A program made the translations under genes and the position numbers. Under the pieces are notes generated by a model that was given only the letters and a program-made list of their open reading frames with translations, had not been told where the DNA came from and did not search any database. From assembly GCA_030628905.1 (NCBI GenBank), contig DAOVQB010000017.1, forward strand, positions 1-40,807: a DNA stretch of 40,807 nucleotides, given 5' to 3'. The stretch is from DAOVQB01 sp023128935. Its GTDB lineage: Bacteria > Eisenbacteria > RBG-16-71-46 > CAIMUX01 > WJJG01. This document shows, piece after piece, positions 26,416 to 33,858 of this stretch; positions within the stretch are counted from its first letter, which is position 1; each line of letters begins with the position of its first letter.

Positions 26416-27410
26416 AGACCACATCTTGTTTCGAACAGATGCGACCCAAGGAGGCCTACGCCGCGATCCTGGAACAGCGGGAACGCGACGGAAACGCCTT
26501 CTACGCCCGGCATCACACAGCCTTCGTTGACGTCGACTGCCCGGCGTGTAGCCAAGCCGGAGTGTATGCCTTTACGAAGTACCACCACGAGCACCGCTAC
26601 TGCCCCGAGTGTCATACGCTCTACTGTTCGCCGCGGCCCTCCGAAGAGCTCTTGAACAACTACTACAATGAGTATGATGCGCCACAGCGCTGGACGCAGC
26701 TATTGCTCCAAGCCGACGACGAACGCAAGGCCCTCCAGTATCGACCCAGGGTCGAAGGCATCATTGCCCAAATGCGCCGGCAAGGCGCCTCCCGCGGCGG
26801 AGTGGCTGTAGATGTTGGCGCCGGCGCGGGTACCTTCGCTCTCTGCGTGAAGGAGACGGGGTTCTTTCAGGACGCGGTCTGCATCGACATGTCTAAGGAA
26901 TGCGTCGAGATCTGCCGCCGCAAGGGCCTGCGTTCCCAGCTAGGAAGGATCGTGAATTTGGATGCCGAGAGCGCAGATCTACTGACCATGAATGATCTCA
27001 TCGAGCATGTGTTCGACCCGGCGTCCATGTTGCGGGATTGCCACCGGGTTTTGAAGCCGGGCGGTTTCGTGGCCATTGCCACTCCCAATGGAAGGGGTTT
27101 CGACTTCCTTCTGCTCAAAGAGAGAACTCGAAACATCACACCGCCGGAACACCTCACTTACTTCAATCCGCAATCCCTGGAACGCCTGCTATTGGCCTGT
27201 GGATTCAAGACTGTGGCCATGCACACTCCGGGGAAGTTGGATGTGGCGATCATCCTGAAGGAGATTGAGGCAGGGTTTTCATTGAGCGAGCGCAACGAGT
27301 TTCTCCACTTCCTCTTTCAGCAGGAACCGAGGACCCTGGAGAACTTCCAGAGTTTTCTGTCGGACAACCGGTTGTCGAGTCATATGCTCTGTATGGCACG
27401 CAGAACATAG
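26412..27410 (+). CDS. Class I SAM methyltransferase with N-terminal zinc-ribbon (copy 1)
   Basis: 332 residues. The N-terminal domain has four cysteines in two CxxC pairs (Cys43/46 in DCPAC and Cys64/67 in YCPEC) forming a zinc knuckle, as in sugar C-methyltransferases. SAM motif I is VAVDVGAGAGTF (131-142), and LNDLIEHV-like DLIEHVFDP and LKPGGFVAIATPNG are the later Rossmann motifs. The tail LSDNRLSSHMLCM is shared with the second methyltransferase of the cluster, so the two are paralogues. It overlaps the aldolase gene by 4 bases. It probably methylates a sugar or its activated precursor; position of methylation is unknown. Confidence 0.87.
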   Translation: MKTTSCFEQMRPKEAYAAILEQRERDGNAFYARHHTAFVDVDCPACSQAGVYAFTKYHHEHRYCPECHTLYCSPRPSEELLNNYYNEYDAPQRWTQLLLQADDERKALQYRPRVEGIIAQMRRQGASRGGVAVDVGAGAGTFALCVKETGFFQDAVCIDMSKECVEICRRKGLRSQLGRIVNLDAESADLLTMNDLIEHVFDPASMLRDCHRVLKPGGFVAIATPNGRGFDFLLLKERTRNITPPEHLTYFNPQSLERLLLACGFKTVAMHTPGKLDVAIILKEIEAGFSLSERNEFLHFLFQQEPRTLENFQSFLSDNRLSSHMLCMARRT

Positions 27411-27503
27411 TGGAGAGCGGCACCCATGAACATTGTCGCAATCATATGCTCTGCATGGCACGCAGAACATAGTGGAGAGTGGTAGCCATGAACATCGTTG
27501 CAA
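27380..27503 (+). repeat. Diverged 62-bp duplication of the methyltransferase-end / cytidylyltransferase-start junction
   Basis: 27380-27441 and 27442-27503 are two copies of a 62-bp block with 6 differences. Each contains the last codons of the methyltransferase (HMLCMARRT), a GGAG ribosome binding site and the start MNIVAII. The coding differences (TGT/TGC, ATT/ATC, GTC/GTT) are all synonymous. The first copy opens a 19-codon frame (27426-27485) that runs into non-homologous sequence and stops 2 bases before the true ATG at 27488. The join between copies falls on TCAT, present at both parental positions. Confidence 0.9.
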
Positions 27504-28270
27504 TCATTCCCGCCCGGATGGGGTCGTCACGCTTTCCCGGGAAACCGATGGCGAAGATCCATGGGATACCCATGATCGGTCACGTGTACCTGCGCACCCG
27601 CATGTGCAATCTGCTTGCCGGAACCTATGTGGCGACGTGTGACCAAGAGATATTTGAGTATATCGAGAATATCGGTGGACACGCGATCATGACGGCAGAC
27701 ACACATGAACGGTGCTCCGACCGGACGGCTGAAGCCATGCTCGCGATCGAAAAGCAGACCGGGGAGGAGATCGATATTGTGGTCATGGTCCAAGGGGATG
27801 AACCGTTGGTGACCCCCCAGGCGATCGAGGAATCGCTCAGGCTCATGCTGGAGGACTCCTCGATCAATGTTGTCAATCTGATGGCCCGGATGAAGAGCGC
27901 GGAGGAGTTCGAGGATCCGAACGAAGTCAAGGTTGTGGTGGGGTTGGATGGCAACGCGTTGTACTTCTCGCGTGAGCCCATCCCGTCGCGCAAGAAGGGT
28001 GCGGCAGATGTGCTCATGCTCAAACAGGTCTGCATCATCCCATTCCGTCGCAATTATCTGTTGCGTTTTAACTCCTTGGCGGAAACGCCGCTGGAGCGGG
28101 TTGAATCGGTAGACATGATGCGCATCCTGGAGAATGGGGAGCAGGTGCGCATGATCATGACCAACCTTGAGACCTTGAGTGTGGATACGCCTCGGGATCT
28201 TGAGAAGGTGAGTCGCCTAATGGAGGCTGACAAGCTCCTGGAGACCTATCAAACGCAATGCCAGTCATGA
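27488..28270 (+). CDS. KdsB-family cytidylyltransferase (CMP-ulosonic acid synthetase-like)
   Basis: Transfers CMP from CTP to a keto-deoxy sugar acid. 260 residues. The nucleotide-binding loop is IPARMGSSRFPGKP (residues 7-20). VMVQGDEPLV carries the metal-binding aspartate, and LYFSREPIPS the later substrate segment. The KdsB loop normally reading SGTDR appears as HERCSDRTAE, so the sugar specificity may differ from Kdo. ATG 27488 has GGAG upstream; a GTG at 27479 is also possible but less likely. With no kdsA, kdsC or kdsD nearby and an HpcH/HpaI aldolase instead, I read it as activating a different 2-keto-3-deoxy acid. The family is clear, the substrate unknown. Confidence 0.85.
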   Translation: MNIVAIIPARMGSSRFPGKPMAKIHGIPMIGHVYLRTRMCNLLAGTYVATCDQEIFEYIENIGGHAIMTADTHERCSDRTAEAMLAIEKQTGEEIDIVVMVQGDEPLVTPQAIEESLRLMLEDSSINVVNLMARMKSAEEFEDPNEVKVVVGLDGNALYFSREPIPSRKKGAADVLMLKQVCIIPFRRNYLLRFNSLAETPLERVESVDMMRILENGEQVRMIMTNLETLSVDTPRDLEKVSRLMEADKLLETYQTQCQS

Positions 28271-29253
28271 AAGAAAACGACATCCGGCCGGCCGATCTCT
28301 TCGCGCAATATCTGGAGCTGAGCGCGCAGGATGCGCGGGCGTTCTTCAGCAAGTCACCGCGACAGCCGATTCCATGTCCAGCCTGTGACCGGGAAGCCTT
28401 TGAGCCGGCGTTTACGAAGCTTGGGTTCGACTATGTCACTTGCGCGGGTTGCGGCACGCTGTATCAATCGCCCCGTCCACCGGAGGCCGACTTCGAGAAG
28501 TTCTACGCGCAGAGCCCTTCGGCTGAGTTCTGGGCGAAGACGTTCTTCCCGGCCGTTGCCGAGGCCCGCCGGGAACACCTCTTTCGCCCCAAGGTGCTAG
28601 AGGTGTCCCGCTTGTGTGAACGCAGCGGATTCCGGCCGCAATCCGTAGTGGATGTCGGCGCGGGGTACGGCCTCTTCCTGGAAGAATGGCTCAAACTCGA
28701 CTCTGGAGCGAGAGCGGTGGCCATCGAACCCCACGGCGACCAAGCTGAAGTCTGCCGCCGGAAAGGCCTTGAGGTTCAGGAGTGCTTCGCCAATCAGGCC
28801 ACCGCGCTGAGCGGGCAGATGGACCTGGCCGTTTCGCTGGAAGTGCTTGAGCATGCTTACTCGCCTCTGGCATTCTGCCAGTCGATTTATGAGTTGCTGC
28901 GGCCAGGCGGCCGGGCCCTCCTGACCACTCTGACGGTCACCGGATTCGACATACAGCTGCTTTGGGAGCGATCCAAATCCGTCAGCCCGCCCCATCATCT
29001 CAATTTCCTGTCGGTAGTTGGCGCTGAGCGCTTGCTGGAACGGGCAGGATTCGCAGAAGTCGAGGTGTTTACACCCGGGAAGCTGGACGTGGATATCGTC
29101 AAGAATGCCCTGGAGGAAGACGAGATCCTGCGGCGCGAGGCGCGCTTTGCCCGAACCCTGATTCAAGCCGGTGAGGCTGCACGGAATGCCTTCCAGCGAT
29201 TCCTGAGCGACAACCGGTTGAGTTCGCACTGCTGGATTTGGGCGAGGAAATAG
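28267..29253 (+). CDS. Class I SAM methyltransferase with N-terminal zinc-ribbon (copy 2)
   Basis: Paralogue of the methyltransferase two genes upstream. CxxC pairs in PCPAC and TCAGC (Cys37/40 and Cys59/62 from ATG 28267), SAM motif VVDVGAGYGLF, then SLEVLEHAY and LRPGGRALLTTL. The shared tail is FLSDNRLSSH. ATG 28267 overlaps the upstream stop (ATGA); an in-frame ATG at 28258 would add three residues. 328 residues. Two related methyltransferases in one cluster suggest two methylation sites, or one enzyme on a precursor and one on the product. Its stop codon is followed in frame by a fragment of an epimerase gene (next entry). Confidence 0.86.
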   Translation: MKENDIRPADLFAQYLELSAQDARAFFSKSPRQPIPCPACDREAFEPAFTKLGFDYVTCAGCGTLYQSPRPPEADFEKFYAQSPSAEFWAKTFFPAVAEARREHLFRPKVLEVSRLCERSGFRPQSVVDVGAGYGLFLEEWLKLDSGARAVAIEPHGDQAEVCRRKGLEVQECFANQATALSGQMDLAVSLEVLEHAYSPLAFCQSIYELLRPGGRALLTTLTVTGFDIQLLWERSKSVSPPHHLNFLSVVGAERLLERAGFAEVEVFTPGKLDVDIVKNALEEDEILRREARFARTLIQAGEAARNAFQRFLSDNRLSSHCWIWARK

Positions 29254-29334
29254 TGCAAGGTTGTAGTAGTAGGCGGATCAGGGTTCCTGGGGAGTCATCT
29301 CTGCGATGCCCTCCGAGTCACAAGTGAGAGTTGA
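29254..29334 (+). pseudogene. Remnant of a second NAD-epimerase gene (N-terminal fragment)
   Basis: 29257-29313 aligns with 29350-29406, the start of the intact epimerase gene, 93 bases apart. It encodes KVVVVGGSGFLGSHL-C-D-AL against KVVVVGGSGFLGSHL-S-E-AL. Of six base differences, four are synonymous and two are conservative. The fragment has lost its start codon and lies directly in frame behind the methyltransferase stop codon. It ends at TGA 29334, 6 bases before the true start. It is therefore the relic of a diverged duplicate rather than a fresh slippage product. Confidence 0.8.
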
Positions 29335-29340
29335 TTAGCC

Positions 29341-30231
29341 ATGAAAGATAAGGTTGTAGTAGTCGGCGGATCAGGGTTTCTAGGGAGCCATCTCTCCGAG
29401 GCCCTCAGCGACAAAGGTTATGCAGTGACCATTCTGGATCTGGTGCGTTCTCCCTGGCTACGGGACGGCCAGCAGATGATCATTGGCGACATCATGGACG
29501 CGGATTGCGTTGCGCGGGCCATCCAGGGTGCTCGGTACGTCTATCAACTGGCTGGCGTGGCGGAGATCGGCAAGACCGCTTCCATCCCGATGGAGACTAT
29601 CGAATCGAACATCATCGGCAGCGTCAAGGTGATCGAGGCTTGCCGCGCTGAGCAGGTTGAACGCTTCGTGTATGCTTCTACAGTCTATGTCTACAGCCGG
29701 CAGGGATCCTTTTATCGCGTGACCAAGCAGGCCGTCGAACTCTTGCTGGAAAGCTATCGCGAGGCCTTCGGGTTTGAGCACACCATCCTGCGTTATGGCT
29801 CGCTGTATGGTCCCCGCGCCCAGGAGTGGAACGGCTTGAAGCGATACATCACAGAGGCGGTCAGAGACGGAAGCATCCGCTATCCCGGTACGGGCGACGA
29901 GCGGCGCGAATACATCCACGTGCGCGATGCGGCCAATCTGAGCGTCCAGGCCTTGGCGCCGGAATATGCGAACCAATGCCTGACAATCACTGGGACGCAG
30001 GTGCTGACCTCCCGGGAACTCATGCGCATGATCCAGGAGATCATGGGGGGCGAGATCCAGATCCAGTTTCGACCTGAGTCGAAGGACGCCGACCACTACA
30101 GCATCACGCCCTATCGCTTCACGCCACGCGAAGCCCGCAAGATCGTACCTAAGGAGTTCCGGGATCTGGGGCAAGGGATCCTTGATCTTGTGGAGGAGGT
30201 GTACCACGCCAACGGAGCAGCGGCCCGATAG
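29341..30231 (+). CDS. NAD-dependent epimerase/dehydratase family protein
   Basis: Extended SDR enzyme acting on a (nucleotide-)sugar, 296 residues. NAD-binding GGSGFLG (Gly9, Gly12, Gly15), STVYVYS with Ser113/Thr114 and the catalytic pair Tyr125-x3-Lys129 (YRVTK) are intact. The C-terminal part has the substrate-binding YPGTGDERREYIHVRD segment usual in sugar epimerases. It is shorter than GalE-type enzymes (about 330), with a shortened middle region (TVYVYSRQGSFYRVTK) before the active-site tyrosine. It lies between the second methyltransferase and the hydroxyacid dehydrogenase, 8 bases before the latter. Exact reaction unknown. Confidence 0.88.
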   Translation: MKDKVVVVGGSGFLGSHLSEALSDKGYAVTILDLVRSPWLRDGQQMIIGDIMDADCVARAIQGARYVYQLAGVAEIGKTASIPMETIESNIIGSVKVIEACRAEQVERFVYASTVYVYSRQGSFYRVTKQAVELLLESYREAFGFEHTILRYGSLYGPRAQEWNGLKRYITEAVRDGSIRYPGTGDERREYIHVRDAANLSVQALAPEYANQCLTITGTQVLTSRELMRMIQEIMGGEIQIQFRPESKDADHYSITPYRFTPREARKIVPKEFRDLGQGILDLVEEVYHANGAAAR

Positions 30232-30239
30232 GTGATCCC

Positions 30240-31166
30240 ATGCAGAATGGAAAAAAGGTTCTGGCAACAACATCTACCTTTTCCAAGCAATCCTCCGCGG
30301 CGCTCGAGCTGCTAGGTGCCGAGGGCTATGAGGCCATCCGCAATCCGTTTGAGCGCAAACTGACCGAAGACGAGTTGATCGACTTGCTGGAGGAGCATCG
30401 GCCAGTCGGGCTGCTGGGTGGAACCGAGCCCATCACGCGGGCAGCTCTGGAGACGGCCAAATCCTATCTGAGGGCGGTTTCGAGAGTCGGCGTGGGCTGG
30501 GACAACGTGGATCATGCAGCGGCCAGAGAGCTTGGGATTCCGGTTAGCCGCACACAGGGCATCTTGGATCAGGCCGTGGCCGAGTTGACGGTTGGTATGA
30601 TTCTCGCGGCTCTGCGCCGCATTGCCCACCAGGACCGCCGCATCCGCAGCGGCACCTGGAAAAAGGAGATGGGCGGCTTGCTGTCGAGCCGTGTGCTTGG
30701 GATCCTAGGTTTTGGATCCATCGGCCAGCGCGTGGGTGAACTGGTCAATGCCATTGGCGCACGGGTGCTCTTCCACGATCCAGTGCCCCGGGATGTTTCC
30801 TGGGCTGAAGCCAGGACCCTGGAGGATCTGCTCCGGCAAGCGGACATCCTGACGATCCACGCCAGTGGCAGCGGGCAACTGCTCGGGAGCACCGAGCTCG
30901 AGCTGCTAAGCAAGCCGGGAGTCATGCTAGTCAATACCGCCCGGGGCGGGATGGTAGACGAGGAGGCGTTATACGGAATGCTCTCTGCTGGGAAGATCAC
31001 CTATGCCTGTTTGGACGTCTTCGCGCGTGAGCCCTATGAAGGGCCCTTGCGCAACCTCGACAATGTCCTGCTGACGCCGCACATCGGCTCCTACGCTGCC
31101 GAGGCCCGGGTCGAGATGGAAGTCATGGCGGTACGGAACCTGCTTCAAGCCCTGGGTGGATCGTGA
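30240..31166 (+). CDS. D-2-hydroxyacid dehydrogenase (phosphoglycerate-dehydrogenase-like)
   Basis: NAD-dependent oxidation of a D-2-hydroxy acid or the reverse reduction, 308 residues. Nucleotide-binding GFGSIGQRVGELV, catalytic arginine in NTARGGMVDEEAL, glutamate in FAREPYEGPL and histidine in LLTPHIGSYA are present, with no C-terminal ACT domain. In sugar-acid clusters such enzymes supply or modify hydroxy/keto acids, so here it may act on the carbon skeleton used by the aldolase or on a side group (inference). It starts 8 bases after the epimerase gene, and its stop overlaps a small repeat ORF by GTGA. Confidence 0.9.
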   Translation: MQNGKKVLATTSTFSKQSSAALELLGAEGYEAIRNPFERKLTEDELIDLLEEHRPVGLLGGTEPITRAALETAKSYLRAVSRVGVGWDNVDHAAARELGIPVSRTQGILDQAVAELTVGMILAALRRIAHQDRRIRSGTWKKEMGGLLSSRVLGILGFGSIGQRVGELVNAIGARVLFHDPVPRDVSWAEARTLEDLLRQADILTIHASGSGQLLGSTELELLSKPGVMLVNTARGGMVDEEALYGMLSAGKITYACLDVFAREPYEGPLRNLDNVLLTPHIGSYAAEARVEMEVMAVRNLLQALGGS

Positions 31167-31339
31167 CGCTCGAAGGCGATACCGGCATCCAGCATGAAGG
31201 TGATACCGGCATCGAGCGTGAAGGTGATGCCGTCATCCAGCATAAAGGTGATACCGGCATCGAGCGTGAAGGTGATACCGGCATCGAGCGTGAAGGTGAT
31301 ACCGGCATCGAGCGTGAAGGCCATACCGGCATCCAGTGA
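31163..31339 (+). CDS. Small octapeptide-repeat ORF (58 codons)
   Basis: GTG at 31163 overlaps the dehydrogenase stop (GTGA). The frame runs through the whole 24-bp tandem array to a TGA at 31337-31339. It encodes about six copies of EGDTGIER or the variant EGDTGIQH, giving a highly acidic, polar repeat peptide. Differences between units are mainly first- and second-position changes (Q/E, H/R), and the other frames of this repeat are also open. Coding is therefore possible but unproven. The ABC exporter gene begins 27 bases downstream. No homologue comes to mind. Confidence 0.35.
   Translation: MTLEGDTGIQHEGDTGIEREGDAVIQHKGDTGIEREGDTGIEREGDTGIEREGHTGIQ
31176..31337 (+). repeat. 24-bp tandem repeat between the dehydrogenase and ABC exporter genes
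   Basis: Six full 24-bp units begin at 31176, 31200, 31224, 31248, 31272 and 31296, plus a partial seventh from 31320. The consensus is GTGATACCGGCATCGAGCGT followed by GAAG. Units 4-6 are identical, showing recent expansion. Unit 1 and unit 3 share CAG-CA in place of GAG-CG. The length is a multiple of 3. Confidence 0.93.
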
Positions 31340-31366
31340 GCGAGAGCTGGAGACTGCGAGCAATCC

Positions 31367-33148
31367 ATGCAGATCCCATTCCTGTCACCGGTTATTCACT
31401 ACTTCCGCGTATTCCATAGATACGCTGGCTATCGCTTGCATGTTTTCGTGCTGGTTTCCCTAGTGGCCGGTCTCCTCGCCGGTCTCGGGATTACCATGAT
31501 GATTCCCCTTCTAAGCTACGACAGTGCAGATCGTGGCGAGACCGACCCCTTCTCCCAGGTGGTGTATGGAATCCTGGAGGCTTCCGGATTGGGAGTATCG
31601 CTCTTCTCGATCCTGGTGCTGATCGTCCTGATATTCCTGGTCAAGGGCGGTCTGTCGTTCCTGCAGATCTACATTCGTACGCGCATCTCGACCGGCCTTG
31701 AGGAGCAGTTGCGCATCAATCTGGCGCAGCAATATCAGGGGATGTCCTACCATCATTTCTGCAACACCAATGTCGGTTACTTGAACAACCTGATCACCAG
31801 CGAGACCGTGCGTGCGGTGAGCTGTTTCGTTAACTACTGCAATATCATTGTGGGCATCATCTATGTGATCGTGTTTCTCTGCTACTCAGTAGCGATCAAC
31901 TGGCAAGTAACCGCCTTTGCTATTGTTGCCGGCCTGGGCTTCTCTGGAGCCATGAGGAAGCTAGGGCACATGGTCAAACGCCTCTCTACGGAGATGACGC
32001 GAACCAATGCGCAGGTGCAGCAATTCCTCTTGCAGATGATCGCTAATTTCAAGTACCTGAAGGCGACCTCCCGCTTCCCTGGTGTCATGCATCACCTGAC
32101 CCGCGAGATCCGTCTCAATCGTCAGTTCAGCATGCGCGGGCAGGTGCTCAGCACCATACCGGCTCAGCTCGTGGAGCCGGTGGCAGTGATCATGATGGCG
32201 CTGTTGGTCCTCTATCTCGTCGGGTTCAAGGGGGACACACTGATCAGCAACATGGTCACGATCCTCATATGCGATCGAACCATGAAATATGCCTTCAAGC
32301 TGCAGGCCGACCGCCAGCGGTTCGCTAACGCCTTTGGTGGTTTGGCAGCGCTTGAGAAGGCCGAAGCAACGCTGGCGGCCCACCGTGAGATCGATGCGGG
32401 CAAGGACATGGATGCATTCGCCGAATCAATCGAGTTGCGCGGGGTCGGATTCAGCTATGGAGATAGGATGGTCCTGGAGGGGATCGACCTCGCGGTAGGG
32501 AAGAATGAGTCGATCGGCATTGTCGGGGAATCTGGCTCCGGAAAGACCACTCTGCTGGATATCATCACCGGTCTGTTTGCGCCGCAGATGGGGACCATTA
32601 CTATTGATGGCGTCGATTACCGCGAGATCCGGAAATCCAGCCTGCGCCGGTTGTTCGGATATGTCACCCAAGAGCCGGTTTTGTTCAACGACACAATTGA
32701 GAACAACATCTCCTTTTGGGATTCCGAAGTTGTCCATCCTGAAGTGGAACGCGCCGCCATTACCGCCGGCAGCGCTGACTTCATCAAGGAAAAGCCTGCC
32801 GGGTTCGACACCGTGATTGGCGATGGCGGCATCCGGCTTTCCGGAGGGCAGAAACAGCGGCTGGCGATCGCGCGGGAGGTTTACAGGAACCCGCAGATCA
32901 TGATCTTCGACGAGGCGACCAGCGCCCTCGACAGCGAATCGGAACGCTACATTCAACAGAGCATCCAGAAGATGCGAGGCGAGCGCACACTGATCATCAT
33001 CGCGCACCGGCTGACCACGGTGCGCAGCTGCGATAAGATCATCGTGCTCAGCCATGGCCGGGTGATCGAGCAAGGAACCTGGAACGAACTCATTCAGGAA
33101 GACAGCTCCACATTCCACGTCTTATGCCGGGCCCAGGGGCTCGTCTGA
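31367..33148 (+). CDS. ABC exporter (permease fused to ATPase)
   Basis: 593 residues: an N-terminal six-helix exporter domain (about 1-320) and a C-terminal nucleotide-binding domain with Walker A GESGSGKTT, signature LSGGQKQR, Walker B IMIFDEATSALD and the switch histidine in IIIAHRLTT. It is a half transporter that works as a homodimer, of the MsbA/PglK type. In surface-glycan loci such proteins flip lipid-linked oligosaccharides, but peptide or small-molecule export is also possible. It is the last gene of the + strand cluster and the natural route for the product to leave the cytoplasm (inference). No glycosyltransferase gene is visible in the cluster. Confidence 0.93.
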   Translation: MQIPFLSPVIHYFRVFHRYAGYRLHVFVLVSLVAGLLAGLGITMMIPLLSYDSADRGETDPFSQVVYGILEASGLGVSLFSILVLIVLIFLVKGGLSFLQIYIRTRISTGLEEQLRINLAQQYQGMSYHHFCNTNVGYLNNLITSETVRAVSCFVNYCNIIVGIIYVIVFLCYSVAINWQVTAFAIVAGLGFSGAMRKLGHMVKRLSTEMTRTNAQVQQFLLQMIANFKYLKATSRFPGVMHHLTREIRLNRQFSMRGQVLSTIPAQLVEPVAVIMMALLVLYLVGFKGDTLISNMVTILICDRTMKYAFKLQADRQRFANAFGGLAALEKAEATLAAHREIDAGKDMDAFAESIELRGVGFSYGDRMVLEGIDLAVGKNESIGIVGESGSGKTTLLDIITGLFAPQMGTITIDGVDYREIRKSSLRRLFGYVTQEPVLFNDTIENNISFWDSEVVHPEVERAAITAGSADFIKEKPAGFDTVIGDGGIRLSGGQKQRLAIAREVYRNPQIMIFDEATSALDSESERYIQQSIQKMRGERTLIIIAHRLTTVRSCDKIIVLSHGRVIEQGTWNELIQEDSSTFHVLCRAQGLV

Positions 33149-33199
33149 GGGGGTCTCCACAGGAGCTGCCTGGGCTGCGTCCACGAATGCCGATCGGAG

Positions 33200-33604
33200 A
33201 TGGAACGAGCCTATCCAGCCTGGGAGTTGGCCCGCGAGAGCATCTGGAGCCGCTGGGACTTCTACACCGATCCAAAGAATCTCCAGCCCAAGGTGCGGAA
33301 GCTAAATCGAGAGGTGGAGGTGTTTCTGCTGGGAAACCCACCAGCCAATTGGGAGCAAGACAAGCTGGACCGGGTGTCGGAGATCCTGCTGAGTCCTTGG
33401 CCCATGCGGGAAGAGAACAAACTGCGCGAGGTCTGGAAGGAGGAGTTCTCCTCGAACCAAGAGAAGGCGAAGGCCCTCGTCGAGGGCGTGGTGGCGACGG
33501 GGATCGAACCCTTCGAGCAGCCGGAGAGATATCCGAAGATCGACCATGACGAGGTCCGGCTTGTCTGCTGGCTTGCGGTTCAGGCTGCCCGTGAGACTTC
33601 GTAA
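33200..33604 (+). CDS. Hypothetical protein
   Basis: 134 residues with a natural-looking composition: aromatic-rich N-terminus (WSRWDFYTDPKNLQ), a polar helical middle (REENKLREVWKEEFSSNQEK) and the end PKIDHDEVRLVCWLAVQAA. The alternative overlapping frame (33124-33549) is arginine/glycine rich and looks like a shadow. I do not recognise the family and see no motif. It is followed after about 90 bases by an attC-like site in the same orientation, so it may be the cargo of the first cassette in the accessory region. Confidence 0.55.
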   Translation: MERAYPAWELARESIWSRWDFYTDPKNLQPKVRKLNREVEVFLLGNPPANWEQDKLDRVSEILLSPWPMREENKLREVWKEEFSSNQEKAKALVEGVVATGIEPFEQPERYPKIDHDEVRLVCWLAVQAARETS

Positions 33605-33695
33605 TGCCGTGCGGCGATGCTTTGCTTGCCGGGAAAACACAGGCCATGACATTCAGGTCTTGGACAGCGATGGCTCCCAGTGGAATGCAGCGGGC

Positions 33696-33751
33696 GCCCA
33701 ACAACAGCATGCAGGCGGACGGCCGCTTCGCGGCCGCCGCTGATGTTGGGC
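33696..33751 (+). other. attC-like recombination site 1
   Basis: R'' box GCCCAAC (33696-33702) and R' box GTTGGGC (33745-33751) are perfect complements and fit the integron consensus RYYYAAC / GTTRRRY. Between them an imperfect hairpin has L''-type CAGGCGGAC and L'-type CCGCTG with extra bases in the 5' half, around the loop GCCGCTTCGCGGC. Size 56 bp is at the lower end of attC sites. The position of the extra bases sets the orientation as +. Confidence 0.7.
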
Positions 33752-33858
33752 GATCTGCCGAAAGCCCTGGGAACGCCGCATCACGCATATCTCGGTTGAC
33801 CAGCTTCAGCAGGTCTACAATCTCCTTTGCCGATGTGCGATGCGGACGAATGCGGCCG

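Noticed and set aside
29458..30273. 271-codon frame antisense to the epimerase gene
   Set aside because: Complementary shadow of an intact SDR gene; composition and lack of motifs argue against coding.
31123..31463. Repeat-containing frames on both strands (VIPASSVK and LDAGITFT type)
   Set aside because: All frames of a stop-free 24-bp repeat are open. Only the + frame starting at 31163 has a plausible coupled start.
33480..33520. tRNA 3' end-like sequence on the - strand (GGGTTCGATCCCCGTCGCCACCA reads as T-loop, acceptor and CCA when split)
   Set aside because: No matching 5' acceptor, D-arm or anticodon arm is found at the right distance, the T-stem pairs poorly, and the bases are explained as codons of the 134-residue ORF.
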